Shown here in pieces: positions 36,233 to 45,255 of a DNA stretch of 64,000 bases. Source of the stretch: JAAUUJ01 sp964392245 (GTDB taxonomy: Bacteria; Cyanobacteriota; Cyanobacteriia; Thermostichales; Thermostichaceae). A model generated the notes under the pieces. The model searched no databases and was not told the origin of the DNA. It saw only the letters and a list, made by a program, of their open reading frames with translations. The first letter of the stretch is position 1. The number at the start of each line of letters is the position of its first letter. Both the position numbers and the translations under genes were made by a program. Where the stretch lies: the NCBI GenBank assembly GCA_964392245.1, contig CAYMOX010000015.1, positions 10,001 to 74,000 on the forward strand, in the 5' to 3' direction.

Positions 36233-37078
36233 ATGCTGGAGGAAGTGATCCACACACCTGAGAGCCCCTTGCGCCATCCCCTCCAGTTATTTCGGCAGAT
36301 GAGCACGGATCTGATGGCAAGTCGGGAACTGGCCTGGAGACTGATGGTGCGGGATATCAGTGCCCAGTACCGGGGATCGTTGCTGGGATTTGCCTGGGCC
36401 TTGATTCCGCCGGTGGTGATGGCGTTTAGTTTTTCCCTGGCCAGCGAAGCCCAAGTTTTCATCCCTGGACCCACAGATCTGCCCTACCCCGTCTATGTCA
36501 TGCTCAGCACTTCACTCTGGCAAACCTTTGTGGAGTCCATCAACGGTCCGATTCAGGCGGTGATGCGGGCCAAACCCATGCTGACGCGGGTGAACTTTCC
36601 ACGCGAAGCCATCATCCTGGCCAAGTTGGGAGAAGTGGGGTTCAACTTTGGCATGAAGCTGCTCCTGATCACAGCCCTGTTTTTGATCTACAACATTTCA
36701 GTAGGCTGGTCGGTGCTACTGGCACCTGTGGCTCTGATCCACCTGATCCTTTTAGGAATCGTGGTGGGCACGTTGCTGTCTCCGTTGGGAGCCCTGTACC
36801 AGGATGTGTCCAAAGGCTTGACTCTGGTGACTGGGTTCTGGCTATTTTTGACACCCGTGGTCTACTCGGTTCCAACTCAGGGCAACCTGGCATTGCTGGT
36901 GAGTCTCAATCCTGTCACCCCGCTGCTGGTCACCACACGGGAGCTGGCCACAACCGGGATCTTGACGCAAGCCATTCCTTTCTGGTGGGTGAGTGGACTG
37001 GTGTGGATCAGCCTGGTTCTGACCTGGATTGTATTTCGGCTGTCCATGCCCTATGTGATTGAGCGGGCAAGTTCCTGA
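36233..37078 (+). CDS. wzm: ABC-2 type polysaccharide export permease (Wzm)
   Basis: 281 residues, six hydrophobic helices typical of ABC-2 exporters. The N-terminal cytoplasmic part has ELAWRLMVRDISAQYRGSLLG (about 33-53), the Wzm/TagG-type amphipathic interface helix, and LGFAWALIPP follows. With the Wzt ATPase 11 bases downstream it forms an O-antigen or capsule exporter that moves lipid-linked glycans across the inner membrane. Start ATG 36233 is two bases after the glycosyltransferase stop codon, so the genes are tightly coupled. Confidence 0.93.
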   Translation: MLEEVIHTPESPLRHPLQLFRQMSTDLMASRELAWRLMVRDISAQYRGSLLGFAWALIPPVVMAFSFSLASEAQVFIPGPTDLPYPVYVMLSTSLWQTFVESINGPIQAVMRAKPMLTRVNFPREAIILAKLGEVGFNFGMKLLLITALFLIYNISVGWSVLLAPVALIHLILLGIVVGTLLSPLGALYQDVSKGLTLVTGFWLFLTPVVYSVPTQGNLALLVSLNPVTPLLVTTRELATTGILTQAIPFWWVSGLVWISLVLTWIVFRLSMPYVIERASS

Positions 37079-37089
37079 GGAGGGTGTTG

Positions 37090-38388
37090 ATGATCGATGC
37101 TCCTGTCCTTTCCAGTCCCCCTGGGCAACAGGTTCAGCCCGAAGCCGTGATCCAGGCGGAAGGGATCAGTAAAAAGTTTTGCCGCCAGCTGCGGCGCTCG
37201 CTCTGGTACGGGATGCAGGATATTGCCACCGATTTACTAGGGGGATCTCGCTCTGGAGATCGCTTACGAGCCGGAGAGTTTTGGGCCTTACAGGATGTCA
37301 GTTTTCAGTTGCTGCCTGGTCAGGCACTGGGGTTGGTGGGATCCAATGGAGCGGGGAAAAGCACGTTGTTGCGGATCATCAGTGGTTTGATCAAACCGGA
37401 TCAGGGACGGGTGCGGGTGCGGGGACGGATGGCACCTTTAATTGCGTTGGGGGCTGGATTCAACCCGATTCTCACGGGCCGTGAAAACATCTATGCCAAT
37501 ATGTCAATCCTGGGCCTTTCCACCCGTCAGATTCAGGCTCGTTTTGATCAGGTGGTTGACTTTGCCGAAATCTGGGAGGCGATCGATGCTCCAGTGCAGA
37601 CCTACAGCTCCGGGATGACAGCACGGTTGGGGTTTGCCTGTGCGGTTCACATTGAACCCGACATTTTGCTGGTGGATGAAGTGCTGGCGGTGGGCGATGT
37701 CAAGTTTCGCATGAAGTGTTATCAACGTCTGGCTCGCCTCAAGGATCAGGGCACGGCCTTTATTCTGGTTTCCCACAACTCCAATGCGGTGCTCAATGTC
37801 TGCGATCAGTCCCTCTATTTAAAAAAAGGGCAGCTGGTGGGCAGTGGATCCACAGAAAGCGTTTTACAACAGTATGAAGCGGATCTCAGCCTGGGGGAAG
37901 GGCAGCCACAAGAGGGAGTTCTACGCCTACCTGCAAAAGATCCAGATCAGAGCCTGGGCGTGGATATCACGGCTCTGGGATTCCAGGATGCTGCTGGGGG
38001 CTGGGAAAGATCTCCAGCCACAGGAGAGGCCACGACGCTCTGTATTGAAGTTCTAAGTCACCACCCTGTGGAGCGGGCTAACGTTGGGGTGATGATCTCG
38101 GCCCTGGCTGGTGAAAGTGAGCGTGTTTTAACCCTCACCTGTGCAGCGGATGAGGACTACCTACGGTTACCTCTGGGCCTTTCCCAGATCAAGATGCATC
38201 TGCCCCACCTGGGCCTATTGCCAGGAACCTACAACCTCAAGGTTTACATTAAGGAAGGGATCGGTTCGTTTGACATCATTGAGTCCTTTCGCTTCACCGT
38301 TCAACCTGGAAAACTAGTGAGCCAGTCTCTCTATTATCAACCGCATTCCTGGCAGGTGATCAATAGCCTCATCCACTTGGACAGTTGA
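37090..38388 (+). CDS. wzt: ABC transporter ATPase for polysaccharide export (Wzt)
   Basis: 432 residues. ATPase partner of the Wzm-type permease. Walker A GSNGAGKST (about 83-91), signature YSSGMTARL (about 174-182), Walker B DILLVDEVLAVGD (about 196-208) and the switch His in SHNSNAV are intact. A C-terminal Wzt_C-like beta domain (about 290-430) recognises the glycan terminus in homologues, ending FRFTVQPGKL. The start ATG at 37090 has AGGAGG six bases upstream; GTG 37084 and TTG 37087 are weaker. It ends the glycan cassette, 212 bases from the next gene. Confidence 0.93.
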   Translation: MIDAPVLSSPPGQQVQPEAVIQAEGISKKFCRQLRRSLWYGMQDIATDLLGGSRSGDRLRAGEFWALQDVSFQLLPGQALGLVGSNGAGKSTLLRIISGLIKPDQGRVRVRGRMAPLIALGAGFNPILTGRENIYANMSILGLSTRQIQARFDQVVDFAEIWEAIDAPVQTYSSGMTARLGFACAVHIEPDILLVDEVLAVGDVKFRMKCYQRLARLKDQGTAFILVSHNSNAVLNVCDQSLYLKKGQLVGSGSTESVLQQYEADLSLGEGQPQEGVLRLPAKDPDQSLGVDITALGFQDAAGGWERSPATGEATTLCIEVLSHHPVERANVGVMISALAGESERVLTLTCAADEDYLRLPLGLSQIKMHLPHLGLLPGTYNLKVYIKEGIGSFDIIESFRFTVQPGKLVSQSLYYQPHSWQVINSLIHLDS

Positions 38389-38511
38389 TCCTGAACTCTC
38401 GTTTTCTCAAATTTGCTTATGGAATACATGGAGTTTCTCAATTACATGACAAGCAGTTGAGTGCTCCTTATTGAACGACTATCTTCTCTACAGATCTCAG
38501 CATAAGAAAGA

Positions 38512-38537
38512 AGGATCCAGCAAGGGAACCGGATCCT
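38512..38537. terminator. Possible hairpin at the end of the glycan cassette
   Basis: AGGATCC (38512-38518) and GGATCCT (38531-38537) form a seven-bp stem around a 12-base loop. It lies between the convergent ends of wzt (38388) and the PLP enzyme (38601). There is no clear T-run, so termination is uncertain, and both arms are copies of the GGATCC word common in this genome, so chance pairing is possible. Confidence 0.3.
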
Positions 38538-38600
38538 CAATAGCGATTGGTGAGATCATGCGTTAAACTTCTAAATATAACTATATATCGATATTGCAGG

Positions 38601-39947
38601 CTAGAACAGCACAGCTTGACACACATCTTCAAGAGCCTCCATAAACAGATCTACTTCTGATGACTGTAGACAGAGGGGGGGGCGTATTTTCAGGACATTC
38701 CCAAAGCTTCCAGCAGCCCCCACCAGAATCTGCTTCTCTTCACAAAGGGCATTAATGACTTGCGTCGCCCTGCCTACATCAGCCCTACCGCTTTCGGGAT
38801 CAACAATATCTACTCCCAGGTAGAGCCCTGCACCCCTCACTTCTCCTATCACCGGGCAGTGGGTTGATAAGTCCTCTACCCCTGAACGCAGTTTAGTCCC
38901 TATCCGGGCAGCATGTTCTGCAAGACCCTCTTCCTCAATCACTTCCAGGACAGCCAGACCCGCTGCCGCCGCAACAGGATTGCCTGCAAAAGTATTGAAG
39001 TATCCAAACTGTTCGCTGAAACGCTGGAGATATTTTGGACGGGTAATGATCCCTGCTAGAGGAAAGCCATTCCCCATCGGTTTGCCCAGGGTTACCAAAT
39101 CGGGGATCGTGTCATGTCGTTCAAAACCCCACATCATCCCTGTACGACCAAACCCTGGCTGTACCTCATCAGCAATCCATAATCCACCTGCCTCATGAAC
39201 CACGTTCACAGCCGCTTGCAAACATCCTGGCGGATCAGCATAAACACCATCGCTGGAGAAAATTGTATCCACCAATAGCCCTGCAAAGGGAATTCCTGCT
39301 TGTTGAAGATCATGGATTTGAGTAGCCACTGCCCTTGCAAACCCTGTCCCGACATCTGAACCATAGTGGAGAGGATCTGGAGGAGGCACTGTGCGGACGT
39401 GAACTGGCAATGATCCCTGGCGGTAAGAGGATGGTGAAACTGCTGTGACCGCTGTCGTGTTGCCGTGGTAAGCATTGCTGGATACAACAAAACCATCTCC
39501 CCCTGTTACACAACGAACGAGACGCAGCGCTAGATCATTACTCTCGCTGCCTGTACAGGTAAGTACCAGATTTGATAGGTCGGCGGGAAATAAGGACAGC
39601 AACTTCTCTGCGTAATCGTGGAGGAGCTCATAGAGATAACGACTATTAATGTTCAACTTCTGAACCTGATTGCATATTGCCTCAGTAACTCGGGGATGGC
39701 AGTGCCCAACTGAAAGAACATTATTGTAAAGATCTAGGTAGCGATTACCATCGGCAGTAAAGATCGAGCAGCCTGTAGCGCTGACAACATGCAGAGGACG
39801 TTGATAGAAAAGAACTGAGGTGGCCCCAAAGCTTTGTTGCCGCCTTTGTAAAAGTTTATCTACATCAGTTTTCAAGGTAGAAACATCTACAGATCCTGAA
39901 GTGAATGCATTCAGGGCTAGTATTTCCTGTTTATCTTTCATACTCAT
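38601..39947 (-). CDS. Class III PLP enzyme, phospho-amino-alcohol phospho-lyase-like
   Basis: 448 residues. A fold-type I class III aminotransferase-family protein with the PLP lysine at 289 (LGKPMGNGFP) and the Asp of IADEVQPGFGR at 260. The order of motifs (YNNVLSVGHCHP, LNINSRYLYELLHDYAEKL, CTGSESNDLALRL, GNVLKIRPPLC) matches the AGXT2L1/AGXT2L2 group. Its eukaryotic members are ethanolamine-phosphate and 5-phosphohydroxylysine phospho-lyases, which eliminate phosphate and ammonia rather than transaminate. It follows a small-molecule kinase gene by five bases, which fits a kinase-lyase pair. An ordinary omega-aminotransferase role cannot be excluded. Confidence 0.75.
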   Translation of the reverse strand: MSMKDKQEILALNAFTSGSVDVSTLKTDVDKLLQRRQQSFGATSVLFYQRPLHVVSATGCSIFTADGNRYLDLYNNVLSVGHCHPRVTEAICNQVQKLNINSRYLYELLHDYAEKLLSLFPADLSNLVLTCTGSESNDLALRLVRCVTGGDGFVVSSNAYHGNTTAVTAVSPSSYRQGSLPVHVRTVPPPDPLHYGSDVGTGFARAVATQIHDLQQAGIPFAGLLVDTIFSSDGVYADPPGCLQAAVNVVHEAGGLWIADEVQPGFGRTGMMWGFERHDTIPDLVTLGKPMGNGFPLAGIITRPKYLQRFSEQFGYFNTFAGNPVAAAAGLAVLEVIEEEGLAEHAARIGTKLRSGVEDLSTHCPVIGEVRGAGLYLGVDIVDPESGRADVGRATQVINALCEEKQILVGAAGSFGNVLKIRPPLCLQSSEVDLFMEALEDVCQAVLF

Positions 39948-39952
39948 GATCC

Positions 39953-40942
39953 TCAGGCGTAATGGTGGAGAAAATTTTCAGCTAGTTCTAACGTTCCAAA
40001 GGTGTAGGATTCTCCCAGCTCCTGAGCTGTCGGCGTTTCAGCATGGGAAGCGATCCAGGCAGTTAAAAAGATTCGACGCAGCATGACCAGAATAGGTATT
40101 TGAGCTATCTGATCATCTGTCAGCGGGAGCTGAGTCCGGTAACCCTCCACCCAAGCTGCTTGTAAATCCAAAAGATAAGGTTGATGTTCGATAAATGATA
40201 CTGCTGCAGCAAAGTCGTAAAGGAACCAGCTAAATCCACAATCATCAAAATCGATGACCTGTATTTCATCATCATTCACAAGTAAGTTGGCAAGTCGAAG
40301 ATCGGCGTGAATAAGACCAAAATTTTCTGGCTGACTCAGAGGCTCTAACCTTTTGCGCAAGATCTCGGCAGTATATTCCAACAGCTTCTGTCCTTCAGGC
40401 GTAAGACCTAATCCTGCTCGATAATCACCCCATAGCTGAACTTTCCCAAGTGTCGTCTCAAAGTTCCAGACCTTGCGCTTAAATGAGGTGGGTAAATGCC
40501 AGGAGCGGGTATGATTGTGAAGTCTAGCAGTGATCACGCCTAGATCATGAAACTGACTGACCAGATCCCCAGATTCAGAAGGCATCTCTCCATCCAGGAA
40601 CTCAAAACCGACTACGTAGCGAAGTGTATTCCCATGCTCAATTTCCCCGATTAATTTCCCGTTCTTTAAGGGAATAACTCCTGGGGTTTTTACCTTCTGG
40701 TCTTTTCTGATTGCATCAATCCAAAGCAATTCTGATTCTATTTCCTGTCGGCTATGATAACCAGGGCGATGTATACGGAAGACAAGATCCTGATTAAGTC
40801 CTGTATTCTTTACCAGAAAAGTAGCATTTTCTGAGATATTGAGCAAAGTTAGCTCTGCAGCAGGATCTACACCCCAAGCTGGCAATAATTGATAAAGTCT
40901 ATTTTGAATTTGCTCAAGAAAGTCAGTGCTATACATTGGCAT
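39953..40942 (-). CDS. APH-family phosphotransferase (small-molecule kinase)
   Basis: 329 residues from the ATG at 40942 (MPMYSTDF), which has AGAGGAT upstream; the open frame upstream overlaps a permease gene end and is not conserved. The aminoglycoside phosphotransferase/choline kinase fold shows a catalytic Brenner motif HADLRLANLL (about 212-221) and DFDDCG (231-236). Kinases of this group phosphorylate homoserine, choline, hydroxylysine or other alcohols. Its position between a transporter and a phospho-lyase-like PLP enzyme suggests it phosphorylates the imported compound; this is an inference. The PLP gene begins five bases downstream. Confidence 0.8.
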   Translation of the reverse strand: MPMYSTDFLEQIQNRLYQLLPAWGVDPAAELTLLNISENATFLVKNTGLNQDLVFRIHRPGYHSRQEIESELLWIDAIRKDQKVKTPGVIPLKNGKLIGEIEHGNTLRYVVGFEFLDGEMPSESGDLVSQFHDLGVITARLHNHTRSWHLPTSFKRKVWNFETTLGKVQLWGDYRAGLGLTPEGQKLLEYTAEILRKRLEPLSQPENFGLIHADLRLANLLVNDDEIQVIDFDDCGFSWFLYDFAAAVSFIEHQPYLLDLQAAWVEGYRTQLPLTDDQIAQIPILVMLRRIFLTAWIASHAETPTAQELGESYTFGTLELAENFLHHYA

Positions 40943-41010
40943 CTCATCCTCTGTATCAGGGCTCGTTGGTAAGCAACTCCAACATGCATTTGAAGTGTAC
41001 TGATCATTTG

Positions 41011-41823
41011 TCAAGGAGAATGATGAAGTTGATAACGACGGATCAGCGCAAATACTAATCCACTTGTAAGCAAAATGATCGCTGCACTCAGGGTTGACAT
41101 GGTTCCCAGCGCTGGCACCATTGGTGTATATCCTGCCACCATTTTGCTGTAGAGCCACTTGGGAATGGTGGAATCAGCTCCAGAGGTGTACAGTGACAGC
41201 GGGAAATTACTCCAGGACAACAGAAAAGAAAAGAGAATCCCTGACCAAACACCTGGCCAGAGTAAGGGTAATGTAACCTCTCTGAGAACTTGCCAGCGCG
41301 AACAACCCAGATCGTAGGCTGCCTCCTCTAAACTGGCGTCAAACCCATAGACCTGGATAGCCATGACCAGCGTTGCGACCGGAGCTATCCAGACGAGATG
41401 AGCAAAGATTGCTGTGCGCCAGGAAGTTTCGATTCCCAAAGCGTTGAAGGATAAAAGTAACGCCAGTCCGAGCACGGGTTGTGGAAAAAAAATAGGCAGG
41501 ATCAGCATTTTTTGAAAGAGCTTGCGCCCCCGCCACTCAAAACGCGCAAACGCCAGAGCCCCGCAGAAGGCAATCACTACAGAAAGGATAGTAACAAACA
41601 TGGCAATCAGAAGAGAATTAATCAGTAATGTATGGATCTCTATGGAGTCAAGTGTTTGCTGCCACCATTGAGTAGAAAATGCACGAATAGGAAAAATAAA
41701 ATAACGACCTTTAGAAAAGCTGGCTAGAGCAGTGCAGACCAATGGTAAATAAAGAATCAGGATAACGACTCCCGTCCATACCCAGATAAGAAACTCGGCC
41801 CGTTGCTGATTGAGGGATTTCAT
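41011..41823 (-). CDS. ABC transporter permease, PotC-like
   Basis: 270 residues with about six hydrophobic helices and the conserved binding-protein-dependent permease signature near residues 169-188 (EEAAYDLGCSRWQVLREVTL). PotC/PotI-type inner-membrane subunit that partners PotB to form the channel of a polyamine-, putrescine- or iron-type importer. It lies between the PotB-like gene (29 bases upstream) and the kinase gene (68 bases downstream), so the transporter and catabolic genes share an operon. The ligand is unknown. Confidence 0.9.
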   Translation of the reverse strand: MKSLNQQRAEFLIWVWTGVVILILYLPLVCTALASFSKGRYFIFPIRAFSTQWWQQTLDSIEIHTLLINSLLIAMFVTILSVVIAFCGALAFARFEWRGRKLFQKMLILPIFFPQPVLGLALLLSFNALGIETSWRTAIFAHLVWIAPVATLVMAIQVYGFDASLEEAAYDLGCSRWQVLREVTLPLLWPGVWSGILFSFLLSWSNFPLSLYTSGADSTIPKWLYSKMVAGYTPMVPALGTMSTLSAAIILLTSGLVFALIRRYQLHHSP

Positions 41824-41851
41824 AGCTCCTCGATTTTCATAGATCTTCAGT

Positions 41852-42760
41852 TCACGTCGAGTGTTTGCCCAGAAGGCGATCTAGATCAACTTTAGAAAAG
41901 ATGGCAATAATGAGCGCGCCGATCCATAGCATTAGCAAAACGGAAAGGGCAGATCCTGACGGCCAATTCTGGGCATAGGTAAAGGCATTCTCTATGTCAT
42001 GAGCAATGACGATCACAGACTGCCCCCCTAAAATACGAGCTTCCGTCAAGGCGCCGATGGCCAGGACAAAGGTGAGTAATATTCCGATTAAGATTCCGGG
42101 CATTGCCAGAGGCAGTTCCACCTCCCGCCAGATCTGCCAGCGTTTAGCTCCCAAATCGGCAGCAGCATCATAGAGATCCCGAGGAACCATTGCCAGTCCT
42201 AAGGTGACAGGAAAAAGCATGAAAGGAACATAGGCATAGACCATTCCTGCCAGCGTCATTCCTGCCTGGTACAGGACCTCCGGTCCCCCCTGCCATCCCA
42301 ACGCCTTGAGTGTCCCATCCAGCACTCCATCCTTAATAAAAAAAAGTACCCACCCATGCAGGCGAACATTTTCAGAGATAAAAAGAGGAAAGACGAACAG
42401 GTTGGTAATCAGACCAGCCCAGCGCCCGAAAACACGGTTCAAGCCATAGGCAATAGGATAGGTAAACAGAACTAACAGACAACAGGTAGCGAGTGCAAAA
42501 CCATTGGACCATAGAAAAGATCTCCAGATGGTATTATCCAGCCTCAACAGTTCACGGTAGTTAATTAGCGTGAAGGACTGAAGTACCTCAAAGCTACGGG
42601 GAGTCGCCAACGAGTAAGCCACAATCACCCCTAAAGGTAAAATGAAGCCTACTCCCAGCAGAATCAGGCTTGGCAGCGACCAGATCTGTCCAGGAGAAAG
42701 GGTGGGTAAGGGAAAAGTCCTCTCATGTAGTTCTGCTGAAGATGATAAAGTTTTTGTCAT
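41852..42760 (-). CDS. ABC transporter permease, PotB-like
   Basis: 302 residues from the ATG at 42760, which follows the stop of the ATPase gene (TAA at 42763) by two bases and uses GGTGG as its site. Six hydrophobic helices are present and the permease signature reads DAAADLGAKRWQIWREVELPL (near residue 205-225). It is the PotB/PotH-type subunit of the transporter. The first 35 residues form a polar cytoplasmic leader. The neighbouring gene order is ATPase, PotB, PotC, kinase, PLP enzyme. Confidence 0.9.
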   Translation of the reverse strand: MTKTLSSSAELHERTFPLPTLSPGQIWSLPSLILLGVGFILPLGVIVAYSLATPRSFEVLQSFTLINYRELLRLDNTIWRSFLWSNGFALATCCLLVLFTYPIAYGLNRVFGRWAGLITNLFVFPLFISENVRLHGWVLFFIKDGVLDGTLKALGWQGGPEVLYQAGMTLAGMVYAYVPFMLFPVTLGLAMVPRDLYDAAADLGAKRWQIWREVELPLAMPGILIGILLTFVLAIGALTEARILGGQSVIVIAHDIENAFTYAQNWPSGSALSVLLMLWIGALIIAIFSKVDLDRLLGKHST

Positions 42761-42762
42761 GA

Positions 42763-43884
42763 TTATTTCACCACCGTGATCGCATCCCGGGCATCCCATC
42801 CTAAGGTGATCTGGCTCTGTGAGGATGTGTCAAATGCTTGCGCACGTGAAACTTCAACCAGCATCAGTTTGTCTCCAACCTTTACTTGATATTGAATGCG
42901 GGAGCCCAAACTGTATTCATTGCAGATCTCTCCAATAAGAGTATTATCTGCAGTTTCATGAGGACGTAGAAGTCGTAAATATTCGGGTCGAATCACTACA
43001 TGCGCGGAGCGGGCCTCTGGATCATTGCGAGGTGGAAGAACATGAAAGGCTCCAGGGACATCCTCTCCTGACCAAAGGGAATCTGCTTGCCTGCGGCTCA
43101 CCTCAATAACATTGACTTCCCCCATGAATTCCGCCACAAACCGATCGACTGGACGCTCATAAATTTCTTCGGGTGGACCGACCTGAATCAACCTTCCCTG
43201 GCGCATGACTGCAATCCGATCAGACATCACCATGGCTTCTTCCAGGGAGTGGGTAATATAGATAAAGGTTTTGCCTGTCGCTTGATGGAGATCCTTGAGT
43301 TCCTTTTCCAGGATCTTTTTTAATTTATAGTCAATGGCAGAAAGAGGCTCATCAAAAAGTAAGACTTCCGGATCAAAAGCCAGTGCTCGGGCCAGCGCAA
43401 CCCTTTGTTTTTCTCCTCCAGAACAGCGCATGACATTCTTGCGATAGTAATTTTCGGGCAAACGTACGATAGCCATCAGCTCTAATGCTCGACGACGGCG
43501 CTCAGGAACATTCACTCCTCGGACTTTCAGAGGGAATTCAATATTTTCCCCCACAGTTTTATGGGGAAAGAGGGCTAGGGACTGAAAAACTAAACAGGTA
43601 GGACGCAAGTTTGGAGGCAGGTCATTGATACGATTTCCTCTCAAACTAATCATTCCCTGAGAGGGTGCTTCCATGCCCGCCAGCATCCGCAGTAACGTGG
43701 TTTTGCCAGATCCTGAGGGACCCACCACAGTTAGGAATTCGCCTTCGTAGACATCCAAATCTGTTTTCTGGACAGCCACAAATAGGCCAAACATCTTGGT
43801 CACCCCGACCAATTGCAGGATCGGTGCTGAGGAATGACTGCTCTGGGGACGAACCCCCTGACACTGTAATCCGATAGTCTCCAC
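42763..43884 (-). CDS. ABC transporter ATP-binding protein, PotA-like
   Basis: 373 residues. ATPase of the uptake system: Walker A VGPSGSGKTT (about 54-63), signature RCSGGEKQRVAL (about 153-164), Walker B VLLFDEPLSAID and the switch His in ITHSLEEA. The C-terminal part (about 260-370) is a TOBE/OB domain (VVIRPEYLRLLRP), as in PotA, FbpC and MalK. The signature begins RCSGG instead of LSGG, a small change that may be tolerated. It follows the binding-protein gene by 19 bases. Confidence 0.92.
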   Translation of the reverse strand: METIGLQCQGVRPQSSHSSAPILQLVGVTKMFGLFVAVQKTDLDVYEGEFLTVVGPSGSGKTTLLRMLAGMEAPSQGMISLRGNRINDLPPNLRPTCLVFQSLALFPHKTVGENIEFPLKVRGVNVPERRRRALELMAIVRLPENYYRKNVMRCSGGEKQRVALARALAFDPEVLLFDEPLSAIDYKLKKILEKELKDLHQATGKTFIYITHSLEEAMVMSDRIAVMRQGRLIQVGPPEEIYERPVDRFVAEFMGEVNVIEVSRRQADSLWSGEDVPGAFHVLPPRNDPEARSAHVVIRPEYLRLLRPHETADNTLIGEICNEYSLGSRIQYQVKVGDKLMLVEVSRAQAFDTSSQSQITLGWDARDAITVVK

Positions 43885-43903
43885 AGGCTACTACCCCTCT
43901 GCG

Positions 43904-45055
43904 CTAGGCCCGCAGGCGTTTGGCTGCATTCATCAAATCCAGAGCCTGATTGTAGTCGGGAACGATGTTGTACTCTGCAGAACGTGTCATTTCCTCCTCC
44001 AAGCTGTCCCACTGGATCGCTTCTAGCTGATCCTTGGTGAATAATTTAAAACAGTCTGGATTGCCCATCTGAGTCACTGGATTAAAAGTCCCCTCCGCAA
44101 AGGCGACACGGTGAGCAGCTTCTGGTTCCTGAACATACTTGAGAAACTCAAAAGCAAGTGGAGAAATCTGAGGATTATTCACCACAGATGTGATCTCAAT
44201 CCAGGCAATTCCCCCTTTACCTTCGGGCATCGGCCCTTTGAGTGGAGTAATGCCTCTCAGCTCCAGGAAACCATCTGCTCTGGCAGGAGAAACGGAATAG
44301 GTTCCTCCGGTGAACTGCAGATCAATCTCTCCTGAGACCAGGGCCTGGTTCATTGCAGCAATATCCCCAATCAACCTGGCATTGCGGAACAAGGTTTTGG
44401 CAGTCTCATCAAATTTGGCCATCTCTGCTTCAGAATGTTGCTTGAAGGGGTCAATCCCTGCCACCAGGAAGATGTTAAAGACATTCCAGTCATCTGACTC
44501 CAGGATACCGTAGCGATCCGCTAATCCCGGATCATTGAATAAATCCCAACCTTCTTCTTCAGCAGTTTCGCGACTAATCTTATCTGTATTGACCACAAAG
44601 GAATAGGGACCAAAGCGCTGAGCCATCCCTAATAATTCTGCTCCAGTATTGTCGAGCGCCCATCGATAAGGAGGATTGAAATCCGAAAGCATAGTCTCGA
44701 AATAAGGTTCAAATTCCTCACGAGGAAGGGGAATAATCAGGTTTTCTGGGTACATAACATCACGTGCCCAGGGATTATTTACATTGATTAGATCCCAAAC
44801 ATTAGTCTCACCTGCTCGCAGGCGATTAATCATTGTAGGATCATTGGTTAAGCTTTCAGCTTTTACTGTTGCACCATGCTGGCGCCGGAAGGGATCCAGA
44901 ACTTGGGCAGAGTTATAACCCTCCCAGCAAAGGATATTCATCTCCTTCTCTCGAGCAGCAAAAACCTTCTGACGTTGCCCAAAAAAGCTGCTGCCAATTG
45001 TAAGACCTGTACCTGCAGCGATACTCTTAAGTACCGATCTCCTACGAATACTCAT
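43904..45055 (-). CDS. Extracellular solute-binding protein, PotD-like, Tat-type signal
   Basis: 383 residues from the ATG at 45055 (MSIRRRSVLKS); a start at 45070 adds five residues. The N-terminus has a twin-arginine pattern (RRRSVLK), a hydrophobic segment, and cleavage near VFAA. The body is a type-2 periplasmic binding protein with LCWEGYNSAQVLDPFRR (about 42-58), the usual start of spermidine/putrescine-type binding domains. Export through Tat means it folds before export, perhaps with a cofactor. It is the first gene of the operon and is divergent from the SDR gene over about 200 bases. Confidence 0.85.
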   Translation of the reverse strand: MSIRRRSVLKSIAAGTGLTIGSSFFGQRQKVFAAREKEMNILCWEGYNSAQVLDPFRRQHGATVKAESLTNDPTMINRLRAGETNVWDLINVNNPWARDVMYPENLIIPLPREEFEPYFETMLSDFNPPYRWALDNTGAELLGMAQRFGPYSFVVNTDKISRETAEEEGWDLFNDPGLADRYGILESDDWNVFNIFLVAGIDPFKQHSEAEMAKFDETAKTLFRNARLIGDIAAMNQALVSGEIDLQFTGGTYSVSPARADGFLELRGITPLKGPMPEGKGGIAWIEITSVVNNPQISPLAFEFLKYVQEPEAAHRVAFAEGTFNPVTQMGNPDCFKLFTKDQLEAIQWDSLEEEMTRSAEYNIVPDYNQALDLMNAAKRLRA

Positions 45056-45163
45056 AACCAAGCTACGCAAATCAGATGCTTCTCAATCTATCTCTGATGA
45101 TCATAGAGTGGTTGTAGCTTCAGACACATTTTCTTGGGAATTAAATATTTATCCTGATTTCAA

Positions 45164-45180
45164 ATATGCTTTAGGCATAT
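45164..45180. promoter_or_regulatory. Perfect inverted repeat in the divergent promoter region (IR1)
   Basis: ATATGC-TTTAG-GCATAT, six-base arms, in an A/T-rich stretch between the divergent PotD-like and SDR genes. A likely operator or a promoter-associated dyad. No regulator gene is in the island, so its protein is unknown. Confidence 0.5.
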
Positions 45181-45201
45181 ACAAGTTTAAGTCAATCTAA
45201 A

Positions 45202-45217
45202 AACAGTGATTACTGTT
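45202..45217. promoter_or_regulatory. Perfect inverted repeat in the divergent promoter region (IR2)
   Basis: AACAGT-GATT-ACTGTT, six-base arms, 39 bases upstream of the SDR start at 45256. A candidate operator controlling one or both divergent transcripts. Together with the dyad at 45164-45180 it marks the region as regulated. Confidence 0.5.
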
Positions 45218-45255
45218 ACTTTTCTGTTTCTGGTGCCTTGACGTAAGGAGGAATA

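Noticed and set aside
35259..36320. Minus-strand frame of about 353 codons opposite the family 2 glycosyltransferase
   Set aside because: Antisense to a gene with clear motifs; its translation is Pro/His/Gln-rich without domains.
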